DNA from: Geoalkalibacter halelectricus | GTDB lineage: Bacteria > Desulfobacterota > Desulfuromonadia > Desulfuromonadales > Geoalkalibacteraceae | DNA: 64,000 nt | Assembly: GCF_025263685.1 (NCBI RefSeq) | Contig: NZ_CP092109.1 | Span: forward strand, 558,001 to 622,000 | Direction: 5' to 3' | Shown here: positions 1 to 9,418 of the stretch, in pieces | Position numbering within the stretch: the first letter of the stretch is position 1 | Layout: each line of letters begins with the position of its first letter | Program-made: the position numbers and the translations under genes | Notes under the pieces: model-generated | Seen by the model: the letters and a program-made list of their open reading frames with translations, nothing else | Databases searched by the model: none | Told to the model about the DNA's origin: nothing

Positions 1-241
1 CGGCGCGCGGCACCCAGCCCTCACGGCCCCGGTAATCACGCACCTGCATGAAATCCCCCTGGGTGGCAAGTACTTGCAGGGGATAGTAGCGCGGCACCTC
101 CACCACCACGTAGGAGCCGCCCACGCTCGGCGAGCTGCGCAGGGCGCTGGTGTGGGCGGTGACGCTGAGGATTTCGGCCGTGGCCGCCTTACCCCAGAAC
201 AGACACAAGACCGCCACGCATACACAAAACAAGACTCTCAT
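1..241 (-). CDS. Exported SH3-domain protein, 3' end beyond left edge
   Basis: The reading frame starts at an ATG at 241 with a Shine-Dalgarno AAAGGAG seven bases upstream, and it is open to the edge of the window (80 codons). The first 22 residues form a signal peptide (MRVLF..., ending near ATA-E). The mature part has the pattern of a bacterial SH3 (SH3b) domain: LRSSPSVGG, then a hydrophobic strand YYPLQVLA, and RGREGWVPR. Such domains usually bind peptidoglycan or cell-wall peptides in the periplasm. It lies just downstream of tadD on the same strand, so it is probably the last gene of the Tad operon. What follows the SH3 domain cannot be seen. Family assignment rests on motif pattern only. 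Confidence 0.75.
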   Translation of the reverse strand, partial: MRVLFCVCVAVLCLFWGKAATAEILSVTAHTSALRSSPSVGGSYVVVEVPRYYPLQVLATQGDFMQVRDYRGREGWVPRA

Positions 242-264
242 GCAAAGGCTCCTTTCAAGACCGA

Positions 265-1203
265 TCAATCAAACAAGCCGCGACCTTCGTTCTCACGAAA
301 CTGAATCTGGTCGAGATTCTGGCGCGCGCGCACATAGAAACGCGGGTTGGCTTCCAGGGCGCGGTTCAGGGCCATCTCGGCGTCCCGGTAAAAACCCTGC
401 ACCATGAGCAGATAGCCCAGGTTGTTGTAGGCCGCGGCACGCCCCATGGAGGTTTCGAAAAGATTCAGGGCGCGGCGGGCATCGCCGTGCAGGGCATAGG
501 CCAGGGCCAGATTGTTCATGAGCAGGCGGTTGTCCGGATCCAGCCGCAGCCCCTGCTCGAACACCGGAACGGCCTCGACGTATTTTTCCTGCAGCAGGAG
601 GTTGAAACCGAGGTTGTTGCAGGCTTCGGCGGAGCGCGGCGTGAGTTGCGCCACCTGCTCGAAATAATCCTGCGCCTGCTCCTGCTCACCCCGGCGCTCA
701 TGAACCATGGCCAACTCGGTGAGCAATGACGGATTGTGCGGTTGCAGTTCCCTGGCACGGTGCAGATAGGTCAAGGCATCGTCATAACGACTCTCATAGC
801 GATAAAGGGTGCCCAGCGCGGCCAGCGCGCGCAGGTTGCCGGCATCCTGCTCCAGCACCCTGGCAAAACTGGTTGCGGCGCCGGACAGGTTTCCTTCGCG
901 AACCAGTACCTGGCCCATGCCCAGATAGGCTTCCGTCAGGCCGGGCTCCTTGGCCAGGGCCATGGCGAAGTGCAGGCGCGCGATGGGCGGATTGCCCTGC
1001 GCCAAGGCGCCGTAGCCGCGCTCCAGGTGCGCGGCGGGGGTGAGCTTTTCCAGGCGCTCGGCCGAGTCGACATCCACGCCAGGATCGAAATCACGGAATT
1101 CGGTGGACAGGGGCAAAGGACGCTTGGTGGTGCTGGAAGCACATCCCACCAGGCCCAGACATAGCAGCACCAGAACCAGCAAAGACAATTTCCTCAGGGT
1201 CAT
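265..1203 (-). CDS. tadD: TadD-like TPR lipoprotein of the Tad pilus
   Basis: A lipoprotein signal peptide ends in a lipobox (LVGC, Cys near residue 21), followed by about six tetratricopeptide repeats (for example the AYLGMGQVL, LAALGTLYRYESRYDDAL and CNNLGFNLLLQEKY segments). This is the architecture of TadD, the pilus assembly lipoprotein thought to help secretin biogenesis at the outer membrane. It follows tadC directly in the same operon. The chosen start is the ATG at 1203, with AGGTG six bases upstream. A GTG three codons earlier (1212), closer to GGAGG, is also possible and would start right after the tadC stop. Confidence 0.85.
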   Translation of the reverse strand: MTLRKLSLLVLVLLCLGLVGCASSTTKRPLPLSTEFRDFDPGVDVDSAERLEKLTPAAHLERGYGALAQGNPPIARLHFAMALAKEPGLTEAYLGMGQVLVREGNLSGAATSFARVLEQDAGNLRALAALGTLYRYESRYDDALTYLHRARELQPHNPSLLTELAMVHERRGEQEQAQDYFEQVAQLTPRSAEACNNLGFNLLLQEKYVEAVPVFEQGLRLDPDNRLLMNNLALAYALHGDARRALNLFETSMGRAAAYNNLGYLLMVQGFYRDAEMALNRALEANPRFYVRARQNLDQIQFRENEGRGLFD

Positions 1204-1212
1204 GATTATCAC

Positions 1213-2202
1213 CTACCCTCCGCCACTTATTGCCGGCAGCAGAACACGATAAATGCGGATGAACGCCGGTCCGCCGATGACGATCATCAGCGCCGGAAAA
1301 ATAAAGAAAATCAGCGGGAAGACCAGCTTGACGGCCACCTTGGCGGCTTTTTCCTCGGCAATCTGGCGGCGCTTGACACGCATGGCGTCGGAATGCACGC
1401 GCAGCGCCTTGGCCATGCTCGTGCCGAAGCGGCTCGACTGCACCAGAATGGTCATGAGGTTGTTGACCTCCTGCACCCCGGTGCGCGCGGCCATGGCGCG
1501 AAAACTGTCGCTGCGCGGCTTGCCGGCGCGGATCTCGCTGGTGGTCAGGCGGAATTCATCGCTCAGCGCCTTGCTCAAGGGGCGCACCTCTTCGCCCACG
1601 CGCTTGAAGGTCATGTCCAGCCCCAGGCCCGATTCGACGCACACCACCATGAGGTCCAGGGCGTCGGGCAGCGCCCGCGAGATGTCGAACTTGCGCCGCG
1701 AAGCGATCAATCCCAGCAGCACCGAGGGCAGCACGAAGCCCAGGGCGGCCAGGCAGAGGCCGATGATGAGCCCCAGGGGCGAGAGCTTGTAGAAGAAAAC
1801 GGTGAAGAGAAATCCCAGAGGGAAAACCAGCATGCACAGGAAACGCAGGGCCATGTAATTGCGATAGGCCGCCTGCGAGCGAAAGCCGGCCTGAATCAGC
1901 AGTTGCCGGTCCTTCTTTTGTTTTTCCGGTTCGGCCGGGGCCATGGCCTTGTAAAGAGGCTCACTGAGCTTGCGGCTCAGGTTGCCGCCTTCGGGCTTCT
2001 TGAGCAAGCCGCCGTCCATAGCCTTGGCGTCGCTTTCGACCGGGACGAAGCGAGTGAAGCGCGCACGCAGCGAATCCCGTTGCATGAACAGCCAGGCAAG
2101 GGCGCCCACGCTCAAGGTCGCGGTGAGAAACACCAGTCCCAGCATAAGCAGGTAGGCGGAATCCCCCAGCAGCTTCGAAAGTTCGCTGAGAATCGCGGCC
2201 AT
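1213..2202 (-). CDS. tadC: TadC, inner-membrane platform protein of the Tad pilus
   Basis: A type II secretion system F-domain protein of 329 residues. It has an N-terminal membrane segment (YLLMLGLVFLTATLSVGAL), a central pair of membrane segments around residues 120-165, the conserved cytoplasmic F domain (LPDALDLMVVCVESGLGLD, with EVNNLMTILVQS further on), and a C-terminal hydrophobic segment. TadB and TadC form the inner-membrane platform on which the TadA ATPase drives pilin assembly. It sits ten bases downstream of tadB, as expected for this conserved pair. Motif, length and order all agree. Confidence 0.93.
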   Translation of the reverse strand: MAAILSELSKLLGDSAYLLMLGLVFLTATLSVGALAWLFMQRDSLRARFTRFVPVESDAKAMDGGLLKKPEGGNLSRKLSEPLYKAMAPAEPEKQKKDRQLLIQAGFRSQAAYRNYMALRFLCMLVFPLGFLFTVFFYKLSPLGLIIGLCLAALGFVLPSVLLGLIASRRKFDISRALPDALDLMVVCVESGLGLDMTFKRVGEEVRPLSKALSDEFRLTTSEIRAGKPRSDSFRAMAARTGVQEVNNLMTILVQSSRFGTSMAKALRVHSDAMRVKRRQIAEEKAAKVAVKLVFPLIFFIFPALMIVIGGPAFIRIYRVLLPAISGGG

Positions 2203-2211
2203 GACGTCCTC

Positions 2212-3189
2212 CTAGATTTCCACCGCGACCATGCGCCGCATGACGAAAAACCCGGCCACCTGCGCGACCAGCGCCGCGCTGATGAGGACTTTTCCGAAGG
2301 GGTCGAGCCACAGCAGCGACAGATAGTCGAAATTGACCACATACAGATACAGCGCCATGGCGATGGGCAGAAAAAACAGAATCGCCGCCGACAGCCGCCC
2401 TTCGGCGGTCAGGGCCTTAATCTGGCGCTGGAACTGCAACCGCTCGCGGATGAGCTTGCTCAGGTTGTCGAAATTCTGGGCGATGTTGCCGCCCGTCTCC
2501 TTGTGAATGATGACGGTGATGGCGAAATATCGCAGCTCGGTCAGGGTCACGCGCTCGCACATATTTTCCAGGGCGTCATCCACCGGAATGCCGAACTTGA
2601 TCTCATCCACCGCCGCCGCGAAATCGGCGCGGATGGGGTCGTCCATTTCCCCCACCACGATTTCCATGGCCGAGGACATGGCATGGCCGGTGCGCACCGC
2701 GCGCGCCATGAGGTCCAGGCAGTCGGGCAACTGCTCGAAGAACAGCCGCCGGGTTTTTTGCATGGCCAGGTTCAACGTCAACGCAGGCAAAGCGGCCATG
2801 CCGCAGCCCAAAAGCAAAGCCGCCAGGCCATGGGGCAGAAATCGCAGGCCCAGCAGCAACCCGCCCAGCCCCAGGGACAGGCTCAGCAGCAGGAAAGTAG
2901 AAGCGTTGAGGGAGGTGCGCGAACCCACCAGCAGGCGGTCCAGGGACGCCCAGCGCGGCAATTGGTAGAACAGGCGCGCCATGGGACTCACGTCGCGCAG
3001 GGCCTTTTCCTTGTACAGATCGAAGCGCTGCTCGCCGTGGCGTCCCCCCGCGGAGATGTTCAGCAGGCGGCGCTTGATCACCTGGCGCTGGGCGAAACGG
3101 CTGTCGGCCCACCACAGGTAAAGATGCGAGATCAGCGAAAAAACGAACAGAAACACCGCCGCCAGTATGAAAATAGTCAGAAAGTCCAT
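2212..3189 (-). CDS. tadB: TadB, inner-membrane platform protein of the Tad pilus
   Basis: A 325-residue type II secretion F-domain protein. It has an N-terminal transmembrane helix (MDFLTIFILAAVFLFVFSL), two central hydrophobic segments around residues 95-140, and an F domain containing LPDCLDLMARAVRTGHAM and later FAITVIIHKETGGN. A C-terminal pair of helices follows. It is the partner of TadC in the platform that transmits TadA-driven movement to the growing Flp pilus. It lies between tadA (15 bases upstream) and tadC, in the standard tadZ-A-B-C-D order. Confidence 0.93.
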   Translation of the reverse strand: MDFLTIFILAAVFLFVFSLISHLYLWWADSRFAQRQVIKRRLLNISAGGRHGEQRFDLYKEKALRDVSPMARLFYQLPRWASLDRLLVGSRTSLNASTFLLLSLSLGLGGLLLGLRFLPHGLAALLLGCGMAALPALTLNLAMQKTRRLFFEQLPDCLDLMARAVRTGHAMSSAMEIVVGEMDDPIRADFAAAVDEIKFGIPVDDALENMCERVTLTELRYFAITVIIHKETGGNIAQNFDNLSKLIRERLQFQRQIKALTAEGRLSAAILFFLPIAMALYLYVVNFDYLSLLWLDPFGKVLISAALVAQVAGFFVMRRMVAVEI

Positions 3190-3204
3190 AGGTCAAAGGC
3201 CCCC

Positions 3205-4587
3205 TCAATCGCGCACGACAAACAGCTCTTCCGACACCTCGATGCCCGCCAGTTCAAGCTTCTCGGCAAACTTCGGGCGAATGCCGGTGGCTTGAAATTG
3301 ACCGATGACCCGGCCGTTTTCGTCGATGCCGCGCTTGTCGAAGACGAAAATATCCTGCAAAGTCACCACCTGCCCCTCCATGCCCACCACCTCGGTGATG
3401 GACTTGACGCGCCTTGTGCCGTCGGTAAAACGTGAGATCTGCACCACGATGTCCAGCGCCGAGGAAATCATGAAGCGCATGGCCTGTTCGGGCAGGTTGA
3501 AGCCGGTGGTGAGAATCATGGATTCCATACGGGTCAGGGAATCACGCGGGCTGTTGGCGTGAATGGTGCTGAGCGAGCCTTCGTGGCCGGTATTCATGGC
3601 TTGCAGCATGTCGAAGGCCTCGGGGCCGCGCACCTCGCCGACCACGATGCGATCCGGGCGCATGCGCAGGCTGTTGCGCACCAGGTCGCGCTGATTGATC
3701 ATGCCGGTGCCCTCGATGCTCGCCGGCCGGGTTTCCAGGCGCACCACATGCGGCTGCTGGAGTTGCAGCTCGGCGGAGTCCTCGATGGTGATGATGCGCT
3801 CGTTCTCCGGGATGAAGCTCGACAGCACGTTGAGCAGGGTCGTTTTGCCCGCGCCGGTGCCGCCGGAAATCAGGATGTTGAGCTTGGCCTTGACGCAGCC
3901 CTCTAGCAGCTTCACGATTTCGGACGTCAGCGAGCGGTTGCGCACCAGATCCTCGGCCTTGAGGGGCTCCACGGCAAAGCGGCGGATGGAAAGCATGGGC
4001 CCGTCCAGGGCCAGTGGCGGTATGATGGCGTTGACGCGCGAGCCGTCGGGAAGGCGCGCGTCCACCATGGGCGAGGATTCATCGATGCGCCGCCCGACCC
4101 GCGAGACGATGCGGTCGATGATGTTCATCAGGTGATTGTCGTCGCGAAACCGCAGCCGCGTTCTTTCCAGCAGGCCGAAGCGCTCGACAAAAATGTCCTT
4201 GTAGGTGTTGCACAGGATATCGGACACCGTGGGGTCCTTCAGCAGCGGCTCTAAAGGCCCCAGGCCTTTGAGTTCGTCGAGGATCTCCTCTGCCAGATCG
4301 TTTTTTTCCTGCTCGTTGAAAACCACCCCTTCCTTTACCAACAGCTTCTGCACCATGGCGTTGATCTCGGGGGCGATCTCCTCCTTGCTCAAGGATTCGA
4401 GAGCGGGCAGGTTGATCTCGTCCACCAGCAGATTGTGGATCTTGTGCTTGAGGTCGTAGAAGGTCTCGTCACGCTCCGGCACCTGCGGCACGAAAAAGCC
4501 GAAGGAATCAGCGTCCTCGACGTTTGTGGCTGTCTCATCGGCCAGGGCGGCCTTTTTATTTCGGGCGAACAGCTCTCTCAGGGCCAC
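3205..4587 (-). CDS. tadA: TadA/CpaF secretion ATPase of the Tad pilus
   Basis: A GspE/VirB11-type assembly ATPase of 460 residues. It has an N-terminal variable domain, the CpaF linker domain ([17 protein letters not shown] near residue 110), Walker [10 protein letters not shown] near residue 250, an Asp box ([10 protein letters not shown]) and a His box ([14 protein letters not shown]). It powers assembly of the Flp pilus on the cytoplasmic face of the inner membrane. The open frame runs further upstream into tadZ. The start was set at GTG 4587 because AAGGAG lies six bases before it and because this leaves a 14-base gap after the tadZ stop. Confidence 0.93.
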   Translation of the reverse strand: MALRELFARNKKAALADETATNVEDADSFGFFVPQVPERDETFYDLKHKIHNLLVDEINLPALESLSKEEIAPEINAMVQKLLVKEGVVFNEQEKNDLAEEILDELKGLGPLEPLLKDPTVSDILCNTYKDIFVERFGLLERTRLRFRDDNHLMNIIDRIVSRVGRRIDESSPMVDARLPDGSRVNAIIPPLALDGPMLSIRRFAVEPLKAEDLVRNRSLTSEIVKLLEGCVKAKLNILISGGTGAGKTTLLNVLSSFIPENERIITIEDSAELQLQQPHVVRLETRPASIEGTGMINQRDLVRNSLRMRPDRIVVGEVRGPEAFDMLQAMNTGHEGSLSTIHANSPRDSLTRMESMILTTGFNLPEQAMRFMISSALDIVVQISRFTDGTRRVKSITEVVGMEGQVVTLQDIFVFDKRGIDENGRVIGQFQATGIRPKFAEKLELAGIEVSEELFVVRD

Positions 4588-4601
4588 GCAAGACTCCTTG
4601 A

Positions 4602-5765
4602 TCAGATGGTTTTGCCGAGGAACCCGCGCGCGCCCCGATAGCCGGCGTGCTTGGTGGGGTCCTGCATCTTCTCGACAAATTCCAGAATGTTTTTCGCAAA
4701 AGGCGAACCCGGTTTGCCCTTGACCAGGGGAACACCGGCGTTGATGGAGCTGATCACTTCCTCGAAATCGTTGGGGAACAACCAGAAAACCGTTTTGTTG
4801 AGGGTTTTTTCCACATCCTGCAAAGGCGCGCCGCTCTTGCTGAAGCGGTTGATGACAAATTCGATCTTGCTCGGCGCAATGCGCAGCTTGAGCAGTAGTT
4901 GGTTGAGGCGCGCCGCGTTGCGCACCGCCGGCACCGAAAGATCGGTCAGAATAAAGATCCGGTCCGAGGCCTGAAAGGTTTCCAGCGAACACTCATCGAC
5001 CAGCATGGAGGTGCAGTCGACCACCACCTGGTCATGAAGGCTCTTTGCCAGGTGCAGCACCTTTTTCACCTGCGCGCCGTGCACCGAGCCGCTGTCTTCC
5101 GGTTCGCGCGGCGCGGCCAGATAGTGCAGACCGGTGGAATGGCGCAGCATGGAGGTCTTGAGGAAGGAGAAGTCCAGGCGGTGAAAGTTCTTGCAGATAT
5201 CGGCCAGGGTGGTCTGGGGCAGGGTATCCAGATACACCGAGCTATCCCCAGACTGCAGGCTCATGTCGAGAAGCGCAACATTGCTCTTGGCACGCAGGGC
5301 CAGGGCGGCGGCGACATTGACGGAAATCACCGTGGTGCCCAGGCCGCCCTTGGCGCTGATGAAGCTGTAAAGACGGCCGCGCGTGGGCCGCGCGCTGGTC
5401 AGCAGACGCTGGCGCACTTTTTCCACGGCGGCGGTAAAGGCGTCGGGGTTGAGACGGTTGCTGAAGAATTCCGCCGCGCCCGCTTTCATGACCTCGACGA
5501 TATACTCGGGCCTTTTCTCCGACGAAATGACGAACAGGGATGCCTCGGGCAGCTTTTCCCGCAAATCCGAAATCCGGGCGGCGATTCCTTCCAGGTCGCC
5601 GTTGGCATGCAGCACGACGACACTTGGCGCCGCGAAACCGGTCGCCGGTGCCTGTGGCCAGGGGGCGATGGCCCTGACGCCGTCAAGCTGTCCAAGGCAG
5701 GCCTGGACTTCCCGCAGAAGCGTCGGTTCCTGAATATCGAGACCTATAACCATTTCCTGCGCCAT
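4602..5765 (-). CDS. tadZ: TadZ/CpaE pilus localisation ATPase
   Basis: A 387-residue protein. An N-terminal receiver-like domain (residues 1-120, with FVISSEKRPEYIVEVMKAGA) is fused to a MinD/ParA-type P-loop domain carrying the deviant Walker motif SAKGGLGTT near residue 140 and LLDMSLQSGDSSVYLD. TadZ/CpaE proteins mark the pole or membrane site where the Tad apparatus assembles. The receiver part does not show a clear canonical acidic pocket, as is usual in TadZ. It lies upstream of tadA in the operon. Confidence 0.9.
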   Translation of the reverse strand: MAQEMVIGLDIQEPTLLREVQACLGQLDGVRAIAPWPQAPATGFAAPSVVVLHANGDLEGIAARISDLREKLPEASLFVISSEKRPEYIVEVMKAGAAEFFSNRLNPDAFTAAVEKVRQRLLTSARPTRGRLYSFISAKGGLGTTVISVNVAAALALRAKSNVALLDMSLQSGDSSVYLDTLPQTTLADICKNFHRLDFSFLKTSMLRHSTGLHYLAAPREPEDSGSVHGAQVKKVLHLAKSLHDQVVVDCTSMLVDECSLETFQASDRIFILTDLSVPAVRNAARLNQLLLKLRIAPSKIEFVINRFSKSGAPLQDVEKTLNKTVFWLFPNDFEEVISSINAGVPLVKGKPGSPFAKNILEFVEKMQDPTKHAGYRGARGFLGKTI

Positions 5766-5803
5766 GCATACGTCCTTCGCGATGCGTCGTTAATGCCGAA
5801 TTC

Positions 5804-7060
5804 CTAGCGCACCAGCACGGGAATCTGGGCGAGCAAGCCGAAATTTTTACCGCCGGTGTGCGAGAGGGGCGGTTCCTGGTACTCGCAGGACGGTTTGAAG
5901 TAAATGGACTTGTTGGCATAGGGTGCCGGGCTGCCATCGACATTCTTCAAATTGAAATGCTCGACAAAGCTGGCCCAACGCGCCTGTCCGCTCGAGGCAT
6001 CCGAACTCCAATCCCCCATTTGTGTGGGGACACGATTATATTGGGGATCATTCTGAGCATTGATCCACACGATCTCCACCGTCACAACGCCCACCACCTT
6101 CTGGCAGGTGGAAACATTGTTGCCCGGGCATTCAATAACTGACAGCGTCAGCGTCCAGGGCTGCTCTTTCCCCGTCGCACTCTCCCAGCAGGAGGTCAGA
6201 TTGTTAAAAGCCGACTGTATTTCCCCGCCGCTGGTAGCCATGGGCCGCCCCAAGGCAATGGGCAAGGGGTTACCCTCCCCACAAACCAAGTCCCTGACCG
6301 CATTGGCATTGGTGCCCCCTTGGCAGGGATTTCCTGCCTGGTTGAAATCCGTCCAGCCGGCGGTGTTGCTGCTCACGACATTCTGACCGCTGTTGATCAT
6401 GCGCCCGATATTGCAATCGAAATAGGCATCGGGTTCACCCGCATTCTGCAAGATGCTCTCCTGGCAGATGGCGATGGGCTGGTCGACACCGTAAGGCTCG
6501 ACCTGACCGGCGAAACCGATATAGGCCACCGCTTCCGCCGTGCGGGCAAAGGAACCGAATCCGAAAAACCCTGCGAAAAACGATGGCGCCGGGTCGGCCT
6601 CGCGCCGCGTCACGACGCGCACCGCATTGATGAAATTGGTGTCTGCGTCCAGAACCGCTTCGGAGCGACCTTCCAGATCGGCCTGGACCAGGGAAGCATT
6701 GGGCGTGAAGGTGCGAGTGGCAAAACTCCAGTGCCCGCGCTGCACATCACCTTCGTTGCCCGAAGTCCAATTCACTTCAACGGGCTGATTGACGCTGCTG
6801 TTGAGCAGGGCCGTGTCGTAGGCAATCTGATTGGCATCCGCGCGGATGGCGCCGGTGGAATAATTTATCAGGTTGGCCGCACCGGCCAGGGCGCCGGCAT
6901 CCGCGGCGTTCTGCAACTCGTTGCGCACCACATGAAGATGGCCGAGGTCAATGGCGAGGGCGGTGATACCAATAAAAACCGTCATCAGCACCGCCACCAT
7001 CACCAGCACCGCGCCGCGTTCTTGCCGCATTGTCCTTGTGGCGCCCATCCGCAGATTCAT
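5804..7060 (-). CDS. tadG: TadG-like pilus assembly protein
   Basis: A 418-residue protein with the TadG signature at its N-terminus: a short basic stretch, then RGAVLVMVAVLMTVFIGITA as a pilin-like transmembrane helix, followed by DLGHLHVVRNELQNAADAGA. The remainder is a long periplasmic domain with several Cys residues (CQES, CNIGR, CQGG, CWES), without an obvious von Willebrand A motif. TadG proteins are minor pilin-like or anchor proteins of the Tad system. It begins four bases after the tadE stop, so the two are almost certainly translated together. No recognised C-terminal domain. Confidence 0.82.
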   Translation of the reverse strand: MNLRMGATRTMRQERGAVLVMVAVLMTVFIGITALAIDLGHLHVVRNELQNAADAGALAGAANLINYSTGAIRADANQIAYDTALLNSSVNQPVEVNWTSGNEGDVQRGHWSFATRTFTPNASLVQADLEGRSEAVLDADTNFINAVRVVTRREADPAPSFFAGFFGFGSFARTAEAVAYIGFAGQVEPYGVDQPIAICQESILQNAGEPDAYFDCNIGRMINSGQNVVSSNTAGWTDFNQAGNPCQGGTNANAVRDLVCGEGNPLPIALGRPMATSGGEIQSAFNNLTSCWESATGKEQPWTLTLSVIECPGNNVSTCQKVVGVVTVEIVWINAQNDPQYNRVPTQMGDWSSDASSGQARWASFVEHFNLKNVDGSPAPYANKSIYFKPSCEYQEPPLSHTGGKNFGLLAQIPVLVR

Positions 7061-7063
7061 GGT

Positions 7064-7507
7064 TCACTCCGCCCGCATGGTGGTGTCGGCCACCAGGGTC
7101 GACCCGCCGACCAAAGTCTTTACGAAGGCGGGCAGCAGAATATAGTCGTAGTGATACCTGACGGTAACGGTCAGATTCTCTCCCCTCGGCAGGGTTTCCG
7201 GAGCATTGGGCGACACCTCGATCAGCGGACCCTGGGGGCTGCTGCTGAAGGTGATCAAATAAGCCTCGCAGTAAGCCTTGACGATGTCCTCGAGGGCGGC
7301 CTTATCCAAGCGTGCCAGCTCACCCGTGGTCGGGTCGCTCGCATAAACGATCCCGGCGCGGGCCGCTTCGCGGCTGGCATTGGTGATCATGGCCTTGTTG
7401 TAGATCAGCAGGCCGAATTCGATGATGCCGAACACCAGCATGAGCAGCAGCGGCAGCACCACGGCGAATTCCACGGCCGCCGCGCCTCGATCGTCTCTGA
7501 GGTGCAT
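7064..7507 (-). CDS. tadE: TadE-like minor pseudopilin
   Basis: A 147-residue protein opening with the TadE motif DDRGAAAVEFAVVLPLLLML, a pilin-like processing region plus a transmembrane helix, followed by FGLLIYNKAMITNASREAAR. The Glu at +5 after the short leader is the typical pseudopilin residue recognised by the TadV prepilin peptidase. The rest is a short beta-rich periplasmic domain. It is expected to be processed and to act in pilus assembly or priming. It lies directly before tadG. Confidence 0.87.
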   Translation of the reverse strand: MHLRDDRGAAAVEFAVVLPLLLMLVFGIIEFGLLIYNKAMITNASREAARAGIVYASDPTTGELARLDKAALEDIVKAYCEAYLITFSSSPQGPLIEVSPNAPETLPRGENLTVTVRYHYDYILLPAFVKTLVGGSTLVADTTMRAE

Positions 7508-7521
7508 AATGCCCCCTTGGG

Positions 7522-7794
7522 TTAATTGCCGATGATGCCCAGTTGAAACACCTGGCCGCGCGTCGGTTCCTTGCTGTAAGAGCGGTGGTAAACGCCCATG
7601 GCCGGTTCGGCGTGAATGCCGTCGAGACCTTCAACCTCGCGGTCGGCGTAGCGGCCGTCGGGATAAGCGATCATCTTGTTCCAGCTCTCCATCTGCGCCT
7701 GGCCGAATTCGCGGTCGATGTAATAGGCTTCCTCGAAGGTGGCGCACCCGGCGCACAGCGCCGCCGCCAGAACAATCATCATCAGGGTTTTCAT
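7522..7794 (-). CDS. Small lipoprotein in the Tad operon
   Basis: A 90-residue protein with a lipoprotein signal peptide (MKTLMMIVLAAALCAGC, Cys at 17). The short mature part is rich in Tyr, Glu and Asp and has no family I recognise. Its start overlaps the secretin stop by four bases (ATGA-type overlap), so it is translationally coupled to the secretin gene. By position it could be a pilotin or a secretin-stabilising lipoprotein, since secretins often need one; this is inference from context only. Confidence 0.75.
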   Translation of the reverse strand: MKTLMMIVLAAALCAGCATFEEAYYIDREFGQAQMESWNKMIAYPDGRYADREVEGLDGIHAEPAMGVYHRSYSKEPTRGQVFQLGIIGN

Positions 7795-9359
7795 TGCACG
7801 GCCTCCTTGTGTTGCGTGGCCAGGGGTTGGTAACCGAAAGCCCCTTCCAGGCCGCCGCGGCGTGTCTCCACGGCCGGGGGCGCGAATTCATGACGGCTCA
7901 GGCCCGCGGGCGCGTCCGCCGTGCGGCGCCCTTCCAGGCGGCCCTCGATGTAGAACTCATAGGCGTTGGGCGGCCGGAAGTTCTCACCGGGGAAGCGCAG
8001 CTCGCCCTCCCTGACGGGCTTGACCAGATGCGGGGTGACGGCGATGAGCAGGTCGGTTTTTTGCTGCTGATATGAAGTGCTGCGGAACAACTGGCCGAGG
8101 ATGGGCAGATTGCCCAGGCCGGGAACCTTGTTCACTTGCTCGCGCAGATCGTCCTGCAGCAGACCGGCAAGGGCCAGGGTCTGGCCGTCGTGCAGCTCAA
8201 CGGTGGTGTCGAGCTTGCGCGTGGCCAGGTTGGGCACGATGAAGTTGGTGCCGACGATGCCCGCCGGAATGCTGCTGGTCGAGGCGATCTGGCTGACGCT
8301 CGGCGCCACGCGCAGGCTGATCTTGCCGTCGGCGAGCACGATGGGGGTGAAACGCAGGGCCACGCCGAATTCCTTGAACTCGATGGAAATTTCGTTGAGT
8401 CCGGTGGACACGGGGATCGGGAACTCGCCCCCGGCGAGAAAGCTCGCTTCCTTGCCGCTCTGGGTCACCAGGCGCGGTTCGGCGAGGATGCGCGCGAGGC
8501 CTTCGGTTTCCAGCATGTTCAACGCCATCTTGAAGTTGTTGATCTGCATGAACATGTTGGCCGGATTCCCGGCGAAGTTGACCAGCAGGGAACTGGGATT
8601 CTGGATCAACCCGTCTATTGCGCCTTCGAAAATGCCGGCCTGCTTGGGGGCATTGGGGAAATTGGCAAAAATGAAAGCGTCCTCAATGGGCGTAAAGACA
8701 TTGCCGACGCCAAAGGCGCCCTGGAAATCACTGCCCAGTTTGTCCAGGCCGAAACCGGCCTGCCAGTCCTTGCCAGAGCTGCGCGTCACTTCGGCGAACT
8801 TGACCTCGAGCATGACCTGCTGCACCCCGCCCACGCGCATCAGGTTGGTGATGCCCCCACCCGATACGCCCGTTCCAGGGCCCGCGTCGGCGGCTTCGGC
8901 CAGACGCGGCATGAAGGTTCGCGCAAGGCGCAGCACCTGCTCCACCACCTCGGGCCCGGACACGGTCCCGCTCAGCACCACGCCGGTTTCCGAGCCGTGC
9001 ACTTCGATCTGTTCGTTGGGGAACAGGCCGTGAATGCGCTCCTTGAGGGCGGTGAGGTCCAGGGACACCACCACGTCAAGCAGCGATCTGTCGCGCCCTT
9101 CCTCCCACAGGATCACCGTGGTGTAGCCGGGCTGCTTGCCGTAGGCGTAGAGTTCCTTGGGCGAGATGATGACGATGTCGGCGATCTCGGGGTTGACCAC
9201 CGAGGCGCGCTTGACGGCGTGGGTGGTGTCGAGAAATCCGGTGCCGCCCACCTTGACGTTGAGGGTGCGGCGCGGTCCGTTGTCGGCCCAGGCCGGCGTC
9301 ACCCCCGGCACCAGCAGCAGAACCATGAGTAGTGAGGATAAGAGAAAACGGAAATTCAT
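7791..9359 (-). CDS. rcpA: RcpA/CpaC outer-membrane secretin of the Tad pilus
   Basis: A 522-residue exported protein. It has a signal peptide (MNFRFLLSSLL...PAWA), an N-terminal pilus/secretion N domain (GGTGFLDTTHAVKRASVVNP), a BON-type domain (VHGSETGVVLSGTV near residue 125), and a C-terminal type II/III secretin domain (LMRVGGVQQVMLEVKFAEV, with LAGLLQDDLREQVNKVPGLG). It forms the outer-membrane channel through which the Flp pilus exits. The ATG at 9359 was preferred over an in-frame upstream start because GGAGG lies six bases before it and the signal peptide then begins correctly. The mature C-terminus has a 60-residue tail beyond the secretin core. Confidence 0.92.
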   Translation of the reverse strand: MNFRFLLSSLLMVLLLVPGVTPAWADNGPRRTLNVKVGGTGFLDTTHAVKRASVVNPEIADIVIISPKELYAYGKQPGYTTVILWEEGRDRSLLDVVVSLDLTALKERIHGLFPNEQIEVHGSETGVVLSGTVSGPEVVEQVLRLARTFMPRLAEAADAGPGTGVSGGGITNLMRVGGVQQVMLEVKFAEVTRSSGKDWQAGFGLDKLGSDFQGAFGVGNVFTPIEDAFIFANFPNAPKQAGIFEGAIDGLIQNPSSLLVNFAGNPANMFMQINNFKMALNMLETEGLARILAEPRLVTQSGKEASFLAGGEFPIPVSTGLNEISIEFKEFGVALRFTPIVLADGKISLRVAPSVSQIASTSSIPAGIVGTNFIVPNLATRKLDTTVELHDGQTLALAGLLQDDLREQVNKVPGLGNLPILGQLFRSTSYQQQKTDLLIAVTPHLVKPVREGELRFPGENFRPPNAYEFYIEGRLEGRRTADAPAGLSRHEFAPPAVETRRGGLEGAFGYQPLATQHKEAVQ

Positions 9360-9418
9360 GCCTGCCCTCCAGTGCATGGGAATTGAAACGGGTTCGTGCC
9401 ACCAAAATTCAGAGGCTT

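Noticed and set aside
1393-3435. 680-codon plus-strand open frame opposite tadC and tadB
   Set aside because: Shadow frame with no family signal; the minus strand encodes well-recognised Tad proteins.
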